A stretch of DNA of 16,864 nt from Acanthamoeba lenticulata (lineage: Eukaryota > Discosea > Longamoebia > Acanthamoebidae), in the NCBI GenBank assembly GCA_002179805.1, contig NAVB01002239.1:1-16864 (forward strand). Reading direction: 5' to 3'. A program made the position numbers and the translations under genes. Shown piece by piece: positions 1-8,550 of this stretch. Each line of letters starts with the position of its first letter. Within the stretch, counting starts at the first letter, position 1. The notes under the pieces were generated by a model. It worked only from the letters and a program-made list of their open reading frames with translations, made no database searches and had not been told where the DNA came from.

Positions 1-310
1 AACAGACCGCCCATGTGGCTGAGAGACAGTCTTCAGGACACCCATCTCCCCCAACTGAGCAGGCAGTTCACTTGGAGCAACGAAGACTACAAGCGCGTAC
101 GACGAGGTAATCATCACCAGCCGCGATGACGACAAGGATGAAGCACAGCGGACGGTTGCGGGAAACGGACGTGCTGACGAATAAGACAGCACGCAGCGAG
201 ATGTGGCCATACTATGTGTTGCCTGTGCGAAGCTGGTGAAGGCAACGATCCAATCAAGGCTGGCGCTACGGAAGCAGTTTGCAACCGCTACACAGCGACT
301 GCGATTATAA
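1..310 (+). CDS. 3' end of an unrecognised protein (partial, two exons)
   Basis: A frame open from base 3 can be read to 106, where AG|GTAATC is a plausible donor. It resumes after an ACAG acceptor at 190 and stops with TAA at 308-310. The 83-base intron joins in frame (phase 2) and removes in-frame stops. The resulting 72 C-terminal residues are Gln/Arg/Ala-rich and likely helical, with segments such as HLEQRRLQARTT and LVKATIQSRLALRKQFATAT. No family is recognised. AT-rich sequence follows the stop, but there is no clear AATAAA. The exon call rests only on frame continuity and residue texture. The first exon is also open in another frame (reading MWLRDSLQDTHLPQ), so the frame choice is uncertain. 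The gene begins left of the window. Confidence 0.35.
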
Positions 311-670
311 TTAATTTTATCAGCGCAATCTCGGGCGGCTGACGTGTGTACAACATAGAAATATCAGTCTTTGTGCCCACCAGCTCTGCAGCTCGCGAGT
401 AGTGGGTACGAGACGAACGTCCACGTTGACTGTGCGCCCTTCGCACAGGACACAACGAGCACAGGGACGAGGCGAGCATCTTTGTTTTTCTGTTGAATCT
501 TCAGTTCGCTGCAGCCAGTGGCGCGAAGCTACCGCCAAGCCTGTCGGGCGGAAGAAAAGAAGAATACCCTGAAGTAGAGAAGGCAGTACTCACACCTGGT
601 GGCGTAACTCAAGTTGCACCGATAAGCCCTCGACTGGAGTGAACCTCACCGTTCACCTCACCCACGAACG
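311..670. other. Spacer upstream of the first complete gene
   Basis: These 360 bases hold no convincing gene. Short minus-strand frames of 63 and 72 residues (288-538) show no domain, start context or splice logic. The stretch near 481-502 (TTTGTTTTTCTGTTGAATCTTCAG) resembles a plus-strand pyrimidine tract with an acceptor, so a 5'-UTR intron of the gene starting at 671 is possible. Promoter and leader of that gene should lie here, but no TATA-like element stands out. Confidence 0.3.
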
Positions 671-2709
671 ATGGAGGAGAACGATTCGAAATCGCCAGCT
701 GGCGAGGAGCTCAGGCCTTCTGCGCCTCCTCCCTCCCCCTCGCTTAGCTCCTCAGCAAGCAAGCGACCGACATGGGGCAAGGTCATGCGCCAGACGTGGG
801 CCCGCGCGAACGACTCAAATCGCCAGCTCTCTTCAAAATCGAGCACCGCCCCAGCCGGCAGCCTCGATGTCAGCTCACGCTCGAGGAGTTGCCCTGAGCA
901 GGACGGCCAAAGATCGAAGTCGAAGGAAAGAACGAAAACGATTCGGAAAAAGCGGATCAACAAGAGTAGCGAAGAGCGCAGAGCTCTCGCGGGTGACTTC
1001 TCTTCGATTTCGACTTCTTCCTCGTCGTCTTCGTCTTATTCCTCATCAGCCTCCTATCTTTCTCCCTCTCAGTCCACTTTCCTCGACATCACGACGTCGC
1101 CGCGCTACTCGCCCCTCTTTGCCCAGTCGGCCTCGGCCACCTTGACCGCCGCCGGCGCAACGCGAGGGCGCCGTACCACCCGCCACGGGCGGGTCGACAC
1201 CTTACGCACCGCACCATGGTACGTCCTGCAGTGTCACCATGCAGACGGCTTTGCTTGCATAAGCTCATATGATGGGTGATGTGTTCGCGCAGGGAAGAGA
1301 ACGTGTCGTGGGTCATCGACGATGTAAAGGAGGAGCGAAAGAAGGAGAAAAAAGATCCCAAAGATTTAGGCAAAGAAAAGAGGAAAGATGAAAAAGCTGA
1401 GGAGGAAGAAGAAGCGACAGAGGATTTGGCGGACGAGAGCGAGGAGAAGGGAGCCTTCGAATTGCTGCGCACGTACTACCCGCACTCCTTGGCCTCCCTC
1501 ATGCGGGACGTGCCCAAGAAACAAAAGAGCGAAAGCGAAAACGAAAGCGACGAGACGACGCAAGCGACGAAGAATGAAGGCCGACGAGCCGATGGAAAGA
1601 GCGTCAAGATCACAAGCCGCCACGACGAGAAGCAGGCGCAGGGCGACGCCCCACGCGTCAAGATGAACGACGAGGCCGCCGCCAGCGGCAACAAGCGGCC
1701 TTCGCGCAAGAACTTCCGCGCCAAGGCTGTCACCGAGGGGCGGATCCCGCGGCTGCGCGCAAAGATGGGCAAGAGCGGAGATATTCTCCTGTGCTTGCGC
1801 CGAGAGCACAGCAACGACGGCGATGACGGTCCCAGCCTCGACGACAGCGCTCATGATCTCGACCCCGCCACTACAACCGCCGACACCGAGGCGCCTTTGG
1901 CCAAGAAAAGGGCGGAGGAGGCGGAGAGGGACCGCCAGATGGAGCGCGAGATGGAGGAGCTGTGGCGGCGCTCAAGCAAGCCTCGCCGGTGCAGCGAGCC
2001 CTCGGCGTTTCCCTCGCGCCGTGGTTCGCGTGGCCCGCGGGGCAGCGGCGTGCGAGGCCGGACGACGGAGCCAGGCGCTCCGACGACGGCGCGCTCGTTC
2101 GTGCTGGCCTTTGAGGAGCGCAAGGACCTGGTCCAGCTGGCGCGTGAGCAGGAGGAGCGCGACCGGGCGGAGCGCCGGAGCCGCTGGCGCGCCTATTCGT
2201 TCATCAGCCCGCGCCGCGGCCGAGGCGGCAGCCACACACAACTGCCTTCGACGAGTTCCGCCGCATCGTCGGGCTCGTCTACTTCTTCCTCGGCGCAGCC
2301 ATCGCCGCGCGAGCAGCAGGGCCGCCAGCGCAGCTCGTCGCTGGGCGCGGGGCAGCCTCGCTCGGTCAACTTCATCCTCGAACACCCGCTGCGTGCGGTC
2401 CAGAGCATGACCGACAGCGAGGGCGATGGCGACGGGACAAGCGCCGCCGCGGCCGAAGAAGATGATGACATCTACGGCGGCCGGGCCGCGCTTACGTTCG
2501 TCGACGTCGACTCCCGCCCGCGGCCGCACCAGCAGCTTCTGCTGCATCAGCAGCAGCTCAAGGCCGAGCGCGAAATGCGGCGACGCGAGGAGGCCGAGCG
2601 CAGAGCGCAAGAGGACGGCGAAGGCGAGCACGCGCACGGCTGCAAGGGCGACGGGCCGCCCAAGTCCAACTGGCGAAACCTCAAGCTGCTCTTCTCCAGC
2701 GAGCGGTGA
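671..2709 (+). CDS. Low-complexity charged protein A (two exons, 654 aa), unknown function
   Basis: Exons are 671-1218 and 1293-2709. The 74-base intron starts GTACGT, ends GCGCAG and joins in phase 2 across a Trp codon. The ATG at 671 is chosen because this frame stays open to the donor and continues exactly into the long second frame. The N-terminal third is Ser/Pro/Lys-rich with a long Ser tract (about 1000-1075). The middle is Lys/Glu-rich and probably coiled or disordered. The C-terminal third is Arg/Glu/Ser-rich with a Gln/His run near 2530-2570. Short ordered-looking motifs are REENVSWVIDD and AFELLRTYYPHSLASLM, and the protein ends KSNWRNLKLLFSSER. Related motifs occur in the next gene. 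No enzyme domain, signal peptide or membrane segment is visible. It may be a nuclear or scaffold protein, but that is a guess. Confidence 0.75.
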
Positions 2710-2726
2710 TAATGCCTTGCGCCGTA

Positions 2727-2732
2727 AATAAA
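2727..2732 (+). terminator. Probable polyadenylation signal of protein A gene
   Basis: AATAAA lies 18 bases after the TGA stop, within an AT-rich block (2725-2760). The same block also carries AATAAA on the minus strand (2736-2741 and 2740-2745). Confidence 0.55.
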
Positions 2733-3097
2733 TTATTTATTTATTACTTTACTTCTGATAATCTCACTTGTACAACAAGAGACTTGCCTATACCACGCTT
2801 TCTAGATGGTGCCACCTGTCCCTGTTGGCCAGCTTGCCCACGAGCTTGTGCACAAAGGCTATGCGTGGCGCGAGCAGAGATTTCGTTTTGTTTTATTTTG
2901 TGGGTCTTTCCTCCGCCGAAATTCACTCGCTTCTCCGCCTTCGCGGTGCGCCGGGACGAAGCTTCTGACACACGCGACTTCCACTCACTCATTTCTCCTC
3001 CTGACAGCAGAACACGACATCAACGAAACCAAGGTCTTGCTCCATCTTGCCCCTTTAGTTCTCAGCGCCTGCTGATCACTACGCACTCGAGCATCAC
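2733..3097. other. Spacer between proteins A and B, with possible small minus-strand coding frames
   Basis: The spacer must hold the promoter of the gene starting at 3098. On the minus strand an 82-codon frame (2992-2744, ATG to TAA) contains KAEKRVNFGGG, which looks like a PP1-docking RVxF motif. Alternatively, an exon 2858-2788 after a CATAG acceptor reads FVHKLVGKLANRDRWHHLESV and stops at 2788. It could join an upstream frame through a 74-base AT-rich intron with donor GTGAAT. AATAAA on the minus strand at 2736-2745 would serve either model. The two models use different frames and cannot both be right. Neither has a recognisable family. Confidence 0.2.
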
Positions 3098-4837
3098 ATG
3101 GCTGCGGCAGTGCTGCCGATCGTGAACCCGGAGTTGGCGTTTGAGGACGAAGAAGAGTACCAGCGGCTCGCGGCAGAGGCCAAGCGAGATGAAACGCGTC
3201 GCAGGCGCTGGCGCCACCGCGCCGTCCACGCTCCGCTCAATGGGCTCGGGCTGCACCACCTCATGGCCCTGAGCGATCGCGACTGGCGTCGGTGGCCGCG
3301 AGGCGGCGCACGCGAGGGCCTGGACAACTCTGGCGTTATGGTGTTCACGGCAGAGGACTTTGACAGCGACTGTGCCTTTGACGGCGAGGACGCCGCCACG
3401 GAGACCACCGAGGCCGTCGAGGGCGGAAGCAGCATCTACTACGGCTCGACCACCACGTCGTCGAGCGACAGCGAGGACGGGGAAAGCGAGGACTGGGAGG
3501 ACCCGCTCTGGGTCAAGGACGAGAACGTGCGGACGGAGGGGCGGTCAGGCTGGACCAGCCCGCGCGCTCGCGAGAAGCGGAACAAGACCGCCAGAAGCAA
3601 GAAGCCCCGAAAAGAGCACAGTCCAAAGAAAGCCAAGAGCGGCAGCGACACGAAAAAGAACGAAAGCGAAGCGAAAACGACCGAAAATGAAAACGAAGAC
3701 GACGGCATGGACGAAACGGAGCAGCTCATGTCGAGCAGGGAGATGAGCTGGATCATCGACACCCGCCTCGTGAGGAGCCGCGGCGAGGCCGTGATCGTCG
3801 AGCTCGAGGAGCAGGACGTCGAGGAGGAAGACCGGCGCACACGGGCGCGAGCGGGCACCGAGTCGTGCGAGCGCGGCGCCGAGTATCTCCTCCAGAAGTA
3901 TTTTCAGTCGATGCCCACCTTTCCCACACGGCACGGCCGTGAAGGCCGCATGAGCATCACGCAGCAGGTCATCGCCCAAGCCGCGGACGCCGCTGCGCTC
4001 GCGAGCGACAAGCAGGGCGACCAAGCGGAGAAGATCGACAAGCTGGTCGTGATCCCTCGGATCGAGGGTCTCTCCGCCGAGCCCCAAGGGGAGGTCAAGC
4101 GCAAGGCCACCAGGCGTGGCCGCAAGCACTCGACGAAGAAGCCGACAGTAGCGACCCCGGAGCCTCTGCCCGCAACGCCGCGCCTAGCGCCAGCGCCGAC
4201 GACAACGACAACGGCAACGACGACAACAATGACAGAGCCAAAGGACGAGGCGAGCCTGAAGGGCGCCAAGGGTCCTCGAAGCCACCTCGTCAACCTCTTC
4301 AACCTCAGCCCGCGCAGGCCGCGCGACCTGTCCAAGCGGCGCAGCAGCTTCATCCGCCGTCGCTCGATCGAGGAGGAAGAAGAGGCCGCCGCACAAGAGG
4401 CAGCTCTGCGCCACCTCGAGCAGCAGATCCAAGCGGTGGCCGACGAGGTCGGCTACGCCACCACCGAGACGGAGAGCGAGAGCGAGTTCTCGACCGAGGA
4501 AGACGCGTCCTCGAAGCCGCGACGACGGAAGCGGAGCATCAGCATCCCGCTTTCGTCGTTCCGACGCGAGCTGGAGCTCAGCCTCAAGTCTTCTCTGAGC
4601 AAGAGCAAGGAGGAGAGCAAGGGCGCCGAGAGCGGCAGCAACAGCAAAAAATCAAGCCTCGCGCGACGTCTGCGACGAAAGGGCGGCCAAGGACACGAAC
4701 ACCAGCACCAGCCTCATGACGGAGGCGCAAAGGCGCAGAGGCAAGGCAAGAACCGTTTCAACACCATCACCAGCATGGTCGACATGCGGCGCTTCTATGC
4801 GGACATCGACGAGGGAGAGGAGCCAACGTGTAAATAA
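3098..4837 (+). CDS. Low-complexity charged protein B (single exon, 579 aa), possible paralogue of A
   Basis: This is one uninterrupted frame from ATG 3098 to TAA 4837. The N-terminal ~75 residues are Arg/Trp-rich (RRRRWRHRAVHAPLNGLGLHHLM), followed by an acidic Ser/Asp/Glu region. A long Lys/Glu stretch comes next, then REMSWIIDTRLV and GAEYLLQKYFQSMPTF. A Thr/Pro-rich linker (about 4140-4230) follows, then RSHLVNLFNLSPRRPR and Arg/Ser blocks such as KRSISIPLSSFRRELE. The SWxID and LLxxY motifs and the late [KR]SxxxNL element recur in the same order in the upstream protein, which suggests an old tandem duplication. Many Arg-x-x-Ser sites suggest phosphorylation. No catalytic domain or membrane segment is seen. 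Confidence 0.75.
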   Translation: MAAAVLPIVNPELAFEDEEEYQRLAAEAKRDETRRRRWRHRAVHAPLNGLGLHHLMALSDRDWRRWPRGGAREGLDNSGVMVFTAEDFDSDCAFDGEDAATETTEAVEGGSSIYYGSTTTSSSDSEDGESEDWEDPLWVKDENVRTEGRSGWTSPRAREKRNKTARSKKPRKEHSPKKAKSGSDTKKNESEAKTTENENEDDGMDETEQLMSSREMSWIIDTRLVRSRGEAVIVELEEQDVEEEDRRTRARAGTESCERGAEYLLQKYFQSMPTFPTRHGREGRMSITQQVIAQAADAAALASDKQGDQAEKIDKLVVIPRIEGLSAEPQGEVKRKATRRGRKHSTKKPTVATPEPLPATPRLAPAPTTTTTATTTTMTEPKDEASLKGAKGPRSHLVNLFNLSPRRPRDLSKRRSSFIRRRSIEEEEEAAAQEAALRHLEQQIQAVADEVGYATTETESESEFSTEEDASSKPRRRKRSISIPLSSFRRELELSLKSSLSKSKEESKGAESGSNSKKSSLARRLRRKGGQGHEHQHQPHDGGAKAQRQGKNRFNTITSMVDMRRFYADIDEGEEPTCK

Positions 4838-4842
4838 ATAAA
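4833..4842 (+). terminator. Overlapping AATAAA signals at the stop codon of protein B gene
   Basis: AATAAA occurs at 4833-4838 and again at 4837-4842. The first copy overlaps the TAA stop (4835-4837), which implies a very short 3' UTR. Confidence 0.5.
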
Positions 4843-4871
4843 GAAAACAACGTAAACAGCGCACAAACTGG

Positions 4872-5907
4872 TCAGGTAGCGCGCGTGCGCTTGTTCTTGG
4901 TGAGGGCGTCGATCCGCTGCTGGTAGGCTGCAGCCTCGTCGGCCAGCCCGTCGCTGGCCCGCTCTTGCTGCTGCTGTAGTTGGTCCAGAAGCTCCGCCGC
5001 CCGGCCGAGGAACGCCTGCTGCTCCTCTTCCGTGTAGACGCGACCCTTTTCCTCCATCCTGGCCAACAACGAGGCGCGTCAGAGATCGATACGTGCGCAT
5101 CTACAAAGCAAGCAACGGGCGCGCGTACCGGTGCACGAGCATGCGCGCGTAGCGCATCACGATGCGAGGGTCGGTCGAGGTGCGGAGGCAGTCCTCGTAC
5201 TGCATTTGACATTGAGCTGGTTAGAGATCTGTAAAAGGGCTTTACAACACCAAAGCCGGAGGAGAGATCGAACCTGGTGTCTTGCAAGATCAAACATGTG
5301 TCGTTCCTGCACCTCATCATCCATTTCATCTTCGTCCTCGTCCTCGTCCTCGTCCTCTTCGTCTTCACTGTCGTTCGACTCACGCTTGGTCGATTCTTCA
5401 TCAATCGCGTCCATGGCGTCTTCGTTGGCCGGTCGGAACGAGAGGGAGGGCGATGGCGGTGTTTGCCACACGCATGAGGTGATCGACTGGGCACGCGTCA
5501 CAGTCGGGTCGGCGCGCATCGCCTGCGTATAGAGCTCGCTGGCCTGTAACACCAAATGAAGGAGGTGAGCTGTGCTTCAGCTTGCCGAAGTAGAAGTGGG
5601 GCAGGAGGTACCTGGAGTTGAAGGGTGTTGATTTGCTCCAGCACTTGCTCCTCCTCCATGCTGTGCGTTGGATGGTCTGGTAACCGGTGGCGCAGCACTG
5701 TTGCATGTTGCGTGCATAGGTTGGCAAGAGCGGTCAACGCCCGGGCAAGCTCCTCCCCGCGCTCTGGCGTTTCTTCGGCCCGGGCCACCGCCTCCTCCAG
5801 CTGGATGCGGCACAAGTGTCAAAACCAACGCAAGCGATTCTTCGCCAAACTGCTCATAAGCTCACCTCTCTTTTCTGCTGGCGGAATTCGTCTTGATCTG
5901 TGTTCAT
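4872..5907 (-). CDS. Small helical protein with acidic tract (five exons, 252 aa), unknown function
   Basis: Exons in reading order are 5907-5866, 5800-5612, 5543-5274, 5199-5129 and 5058-4872. Donors are GTGAGC, GTACCT, GTTCGA and GTACGC; all acceptors end CAG and every junction keeps frame. The start MNTDQDEFRQQKRE joins directly to an Ala/Glu-rich helix. Residues ~15-95 look like paired helices, and QASELYTQAMRADPTVT resembles one TPR helix. A Glu/Asp run follows (about 5328-5385, encoded by a GAC/GAG repeat). The C-terminus YEDCLRTSTDPRIVMRYA plus a Gln-rich coiled coil is conserved-looking. No signal peptide or membrane segment is present. Acidic plus helical composition would fit a chaperone-like or nuclear adaptor, but I do not recognise the family. 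Confidence 0.75.
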
Positions 5908-5998
5908 CTTGTGCCAGCGTTTTGTGGACTTTTTCTGTTTTGATTTCTTTTTCTTCCAATCGAAAATATATCGATGGTTTTGAATTGAAAAAAAACAA

Positions 5999-6004
5999 TT
6001 TATT
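5999..6004 (-). terminator. Probable polyadenylation signal of the BPI-like gene
   Basis: TTTATT on the plus strand reads AATAAA on the minus strand, 34 bases past the stop of the BPI-like gene, inside an AT-rich spacer (5940-6010). Confidence 0.55.
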
Positions 6005-6038
6005 TTAGTAAATGAAAAGGATTTAGAATGCCTTTTTT

Positions 6039-8293
6039 TTAGAGGGTGTAAGTGATGTCCGTGGCGATCGCGAGGTAGCCCTGGCCGTAGACAATGTTGG
6101 GGTTGACCAGCGTGACGCCCTTGATCGTGGGGATGTTAATGCCGTGCGCGAGGTAATAGTTGAAGAACGGCACGATGGCGTCCGTGCACAGGGTCTTGAT
6201 GATGGTGTCCAGCAGCGACAAGTTGATCGTTCCCACATTGGACCACTGCGATTTAAAGCAACACCAATCAGGGGCAGGTTTGTGTGAGCGAAGCAAACAA
6301 ATCACTGGACGGCCGCAACCACGTCAACGTACCGCGACGCTGAAGGGCGAGTCGAGGTAGGCCAGCTCCGGGAAGATGCGTCCACCGCCGACCGTCACCT
6401 GCGCGTGCGTTGCGTGCGTAAGCACAGTGGTCCATCGCGCATGCGTACGATTGTGCAAGTCCGTTCGGGGCACACACCTTGACGCTGGTGGACAGCTGGA
6501 GGTTGAGGGCGAACACGGGGACGGGGTTACCGTTGGCCGCCAGCACGGAGACGACGATCTGGCCCGGGCCGGCGACCTGGATGCCCTGCGGCGAGAAGGC
6601 GGCCGTGGGCGGCGACGTGGTCACCAGCTGGGCCTGCATCTCCATGTTCGGGTACTTCTGGGCCAGCGCCGGGAGGATGTGGGCCCAGCTGTTGGTGTTG
6701 AGGCGGATCGGCGACCAGCTGGGCAGGTCCTGCATGTGTGTGCATAAGAACGAGGACGAGCGTCAGCACATCAAAAAGACAAAGACGAAGAAGAACAACA
6801 ACAAGAAGAGGAGGATGTGCCTTGTCGTGAAGGAAGGCGGTCATCTTGCCAGACTCGCGGAACACAAAGGAGGCCGAGTCGGGCACAAAGTCGCTGAGCA
6901 GGATCTGCATCATCTGGCCGTTGACCTCGTCGGGCATCGGCTGGGCGGCGAACGGGGCCTCCTGCGGGTCCGGGGCGCAGCATCAGCAGAGCGTTGAGGC
7001 GAGGCGAGGTCCAAGAAAGCGCAGACGTACGGTCATGTGGGGCAGGTAGTAGAACTCGCCCTTGGAGTTGAGGGTCAGGTAGTTGGGGCCAAACGTGGGA
7101 CCCGAGACGAGCGAGTAGTCCACCTCGGCAAAGCCACCGAACTGCTCCTGGAAGGGGATCGTCTGCAGCGCTTGGTTCGCGCCCTGGACAATGCCACAAA
7201 CGTGTGAGAAGAGTCTTTCGCGACCCACGAGGGAACGCAAAGGGCACGCACGCCGTTGAGGAGGTTCTGGATGGCCGACGCGACCGCCTTTTCAGCGGCG
7301 TCCTTGATCATCTTGTGCAGCACCTTGAGGAAGAAGTTGTAGAGCCAGCTGCACACCAATGGCACTTACGAAGTTAATATAAAATAAATTCCATCAATGA
7401 ATAATAAATAGAAATAAATTACTCGCAAAAATGAAGCGAAAGAGAGAAAAAGAGAGAGAGAGAGAGAGAGAGACCTGGGGCCGCCGTGCTCCTTGACCTC
7501 GAGGTTGCCGATGTCGCAGGTCGAGGAGATGACGGACAGGGTCGGCCTGCCGTTCGCCTCGCCCACCTGCACCGCCACTCCGATCTTTGGGGGGAAAGAA
7601 AGGTCAGGCCTCAGCGCCTCGAAAGGGACTTGGGTAGCCAAAAAGAGGCGTACGTTGATGCCGCTGCCGTGGATGACCAGGTTGCCGTGGCCCTTGATGT
7701 GCGGCCTGGACCATCAGACACAGCCACGATGATGAGCTTCTGACCCACTCGAGGCCTCGAAAGAGAAGGACAGCACGCGAGAGGAAGGAAGGAACGTCAC
7801 GTGCCAGTGGTGTTCGCGGTAGTGGAAGTCCATCGTGATTTGGAGCGCCGCTTGCCCACTGGCGGCGTGGATAAAAATAGTTAAAATTCTTCAGCGCCGA
7901 TCGTGCACGCGGGCTCTCGAGAGCGGGCACGCACATGTTGACGGCCACACCGCGGCCGGGGAGGATGGAAATGGACGACTGCGGAAGGCTGAGTCCTGAG
8001 ATAACGATGTTCTGCAGCTGCCAGTTGATCTTGCCAATGACCGGAGCATGAGCGTCACCACTCTGGTCCGGCACACGGACGGTGGCGAACCGCTGCTCGA
8101 GGTATTGTACAGCCACGCCCCGTGCGTAGTTCAAACCTAGCCAGGAGGTCAATCATGTTTTAGTTTTCCATCTAGACAGAGAGGGGGAGCTTGGCTCTGT
8201 ACCATTTTGGGTCAAGGTGACCTTGAAGCCGGGGTTGGCGCTGGTGAGGGCGATAGAAAAGAGAACCAACACCACGAGGAACAGCTTGTGCAT
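6039..8293 (-). CDS. Secreted BPI/LBP/CETP-family lipid-binding protein (11 exons, 474 aa)
   Basis: Exons are 8293-8203, 8136-7935, 7858-7805, 7705-7654, 7584-7475, 7348-7252, 7183-7031, 6961-6821, 6729-6478, 6398-6333 and 6245-6039. Spliced length (474 aa) matches animal BPI and LBP. A signal peptide (MHKLFLVVLVLFSIALTSA) leads to NPGFKVTLTQNGLNYA, close to the mature N-terminus of mammalian BPI. Both family barrels are visible: the first through GHGNLVIHGSGINI, the second through LPALAQKYPNMEMQ (compare LPEVAKKFPNM in BPI) and the final NIVYGQGYLAIATDI strand. Family proteins bind lipopolysaccharide or phospholipid; in an amoeba this suggests antibacterial or lipid-transfer activity in phagosomes or outside the cell (inference). 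It has only two mature cysteines (about 156 and 426), so the family's barrel disulfide cannot form normally. Introns 3 and 8 appear to use GC donors. Confidence 0.9.
6730..6820 (-). other. GC-AG intron (intron 8 of the BPI-like gene)
   Basis: The upstream exon ends HDK (GACAAG), followed by GCACATCC. The next exon begins DLPSWSP after an ATGCAG acceptor. Removing exactly 6820-6730 gives LHDKDLPSWSPIRL, which aligns with the LRDDMIPKESKFRL part of human BPI. The nearest GT donor is about 20 bases downstream and would insert six extra residues (AHPPLL). Confidence 0.6.
7442..7472. repeat. (GA)n microsatellite in an intron of the BPI-like gene
   Basis: A nearly pure GA run of about 30 bases lies in intron 5 (7474-7349). 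On the coding strand it is a (TC)n run starting within the donor itself (GTCTCTCT). The rest of this 126-base intron, the gene's longest, is very AT-rich. Confidence 0.85.
7706..7804 (-). other. Probable GC-AG intron (intron 3 of the BPI-like gene)
   Basis: The upstream exon reads ITMDFHYREHHW and the downstream exon reads PHIKGHGNLVIHG. The visible GT donor (GTGACG at 7800) leaves phase 0, but the only stop-free acceptor, at 7706, requires phase 2. A GC donor at 7804 (TG|GCACGT) restores the frame and keeps the Trp codon. A base error is the main alternative. Confidence 0.45.
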
Positions 8294-8550
8294 CTTGTCT
8301 TACAAGAGCGAAACAAGAAGAGCGCAGAGAAAAGGGTCAGGCCGTTTCTGGTGCGCAATAAAAAATTGGCCAAACAAATTGCTTGGTGAAGCCCCGATCT
8401 CGTCGTGTCGACACGAGTGGCAGCTGAGTGAGGAAGCTGTCCAACCAGATCGACATGTCTTTTCAGACATGGCTTCGTGGGCCAGCATACGAGTCCCATA
8501 AAATCAGTTTTTACTCACCACTATCAAGATCCCTATTCGTTTGCACTTGC
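8294..8550 (-). promoter_or_regulatory. Spacer between the sirtuin stop and the BPI-like start
   Basis: These 257 bases must contain the end of the ankyrin-sirtuin transcript and the promoter of the BPI-like gene. On the minus strand a CCAAT occurs in GGCCAATTTTTTATTG (about 8350-8375). No AATAAA is visible after the sirtuin stop. The short frames here show no coding texture. Confidence 0.25.

Noticed and set aside
639..1145. 168-codon plus-strand frame overlapping the first exon of protein A
   Set aside because: It is Arg-rich out-of-frame translation and does not connect to the second exon, whereas the 671 frame does.
1366..2637. Long minus-strand frames (162 and 221 codons) opposite protein A
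   Set aside because: They lie antisense to a longer, spliced frame. They are Arg/Ala/Leu-rich as expected for the reverse of GC-rich codons and show no splice or family logic.
5328..5385. CTC/GTC triplet run as a non-coding repeat
   Set aside because: It lies in frame in exon 3 of the small helical protein and encodes its Glu/Asp tract.
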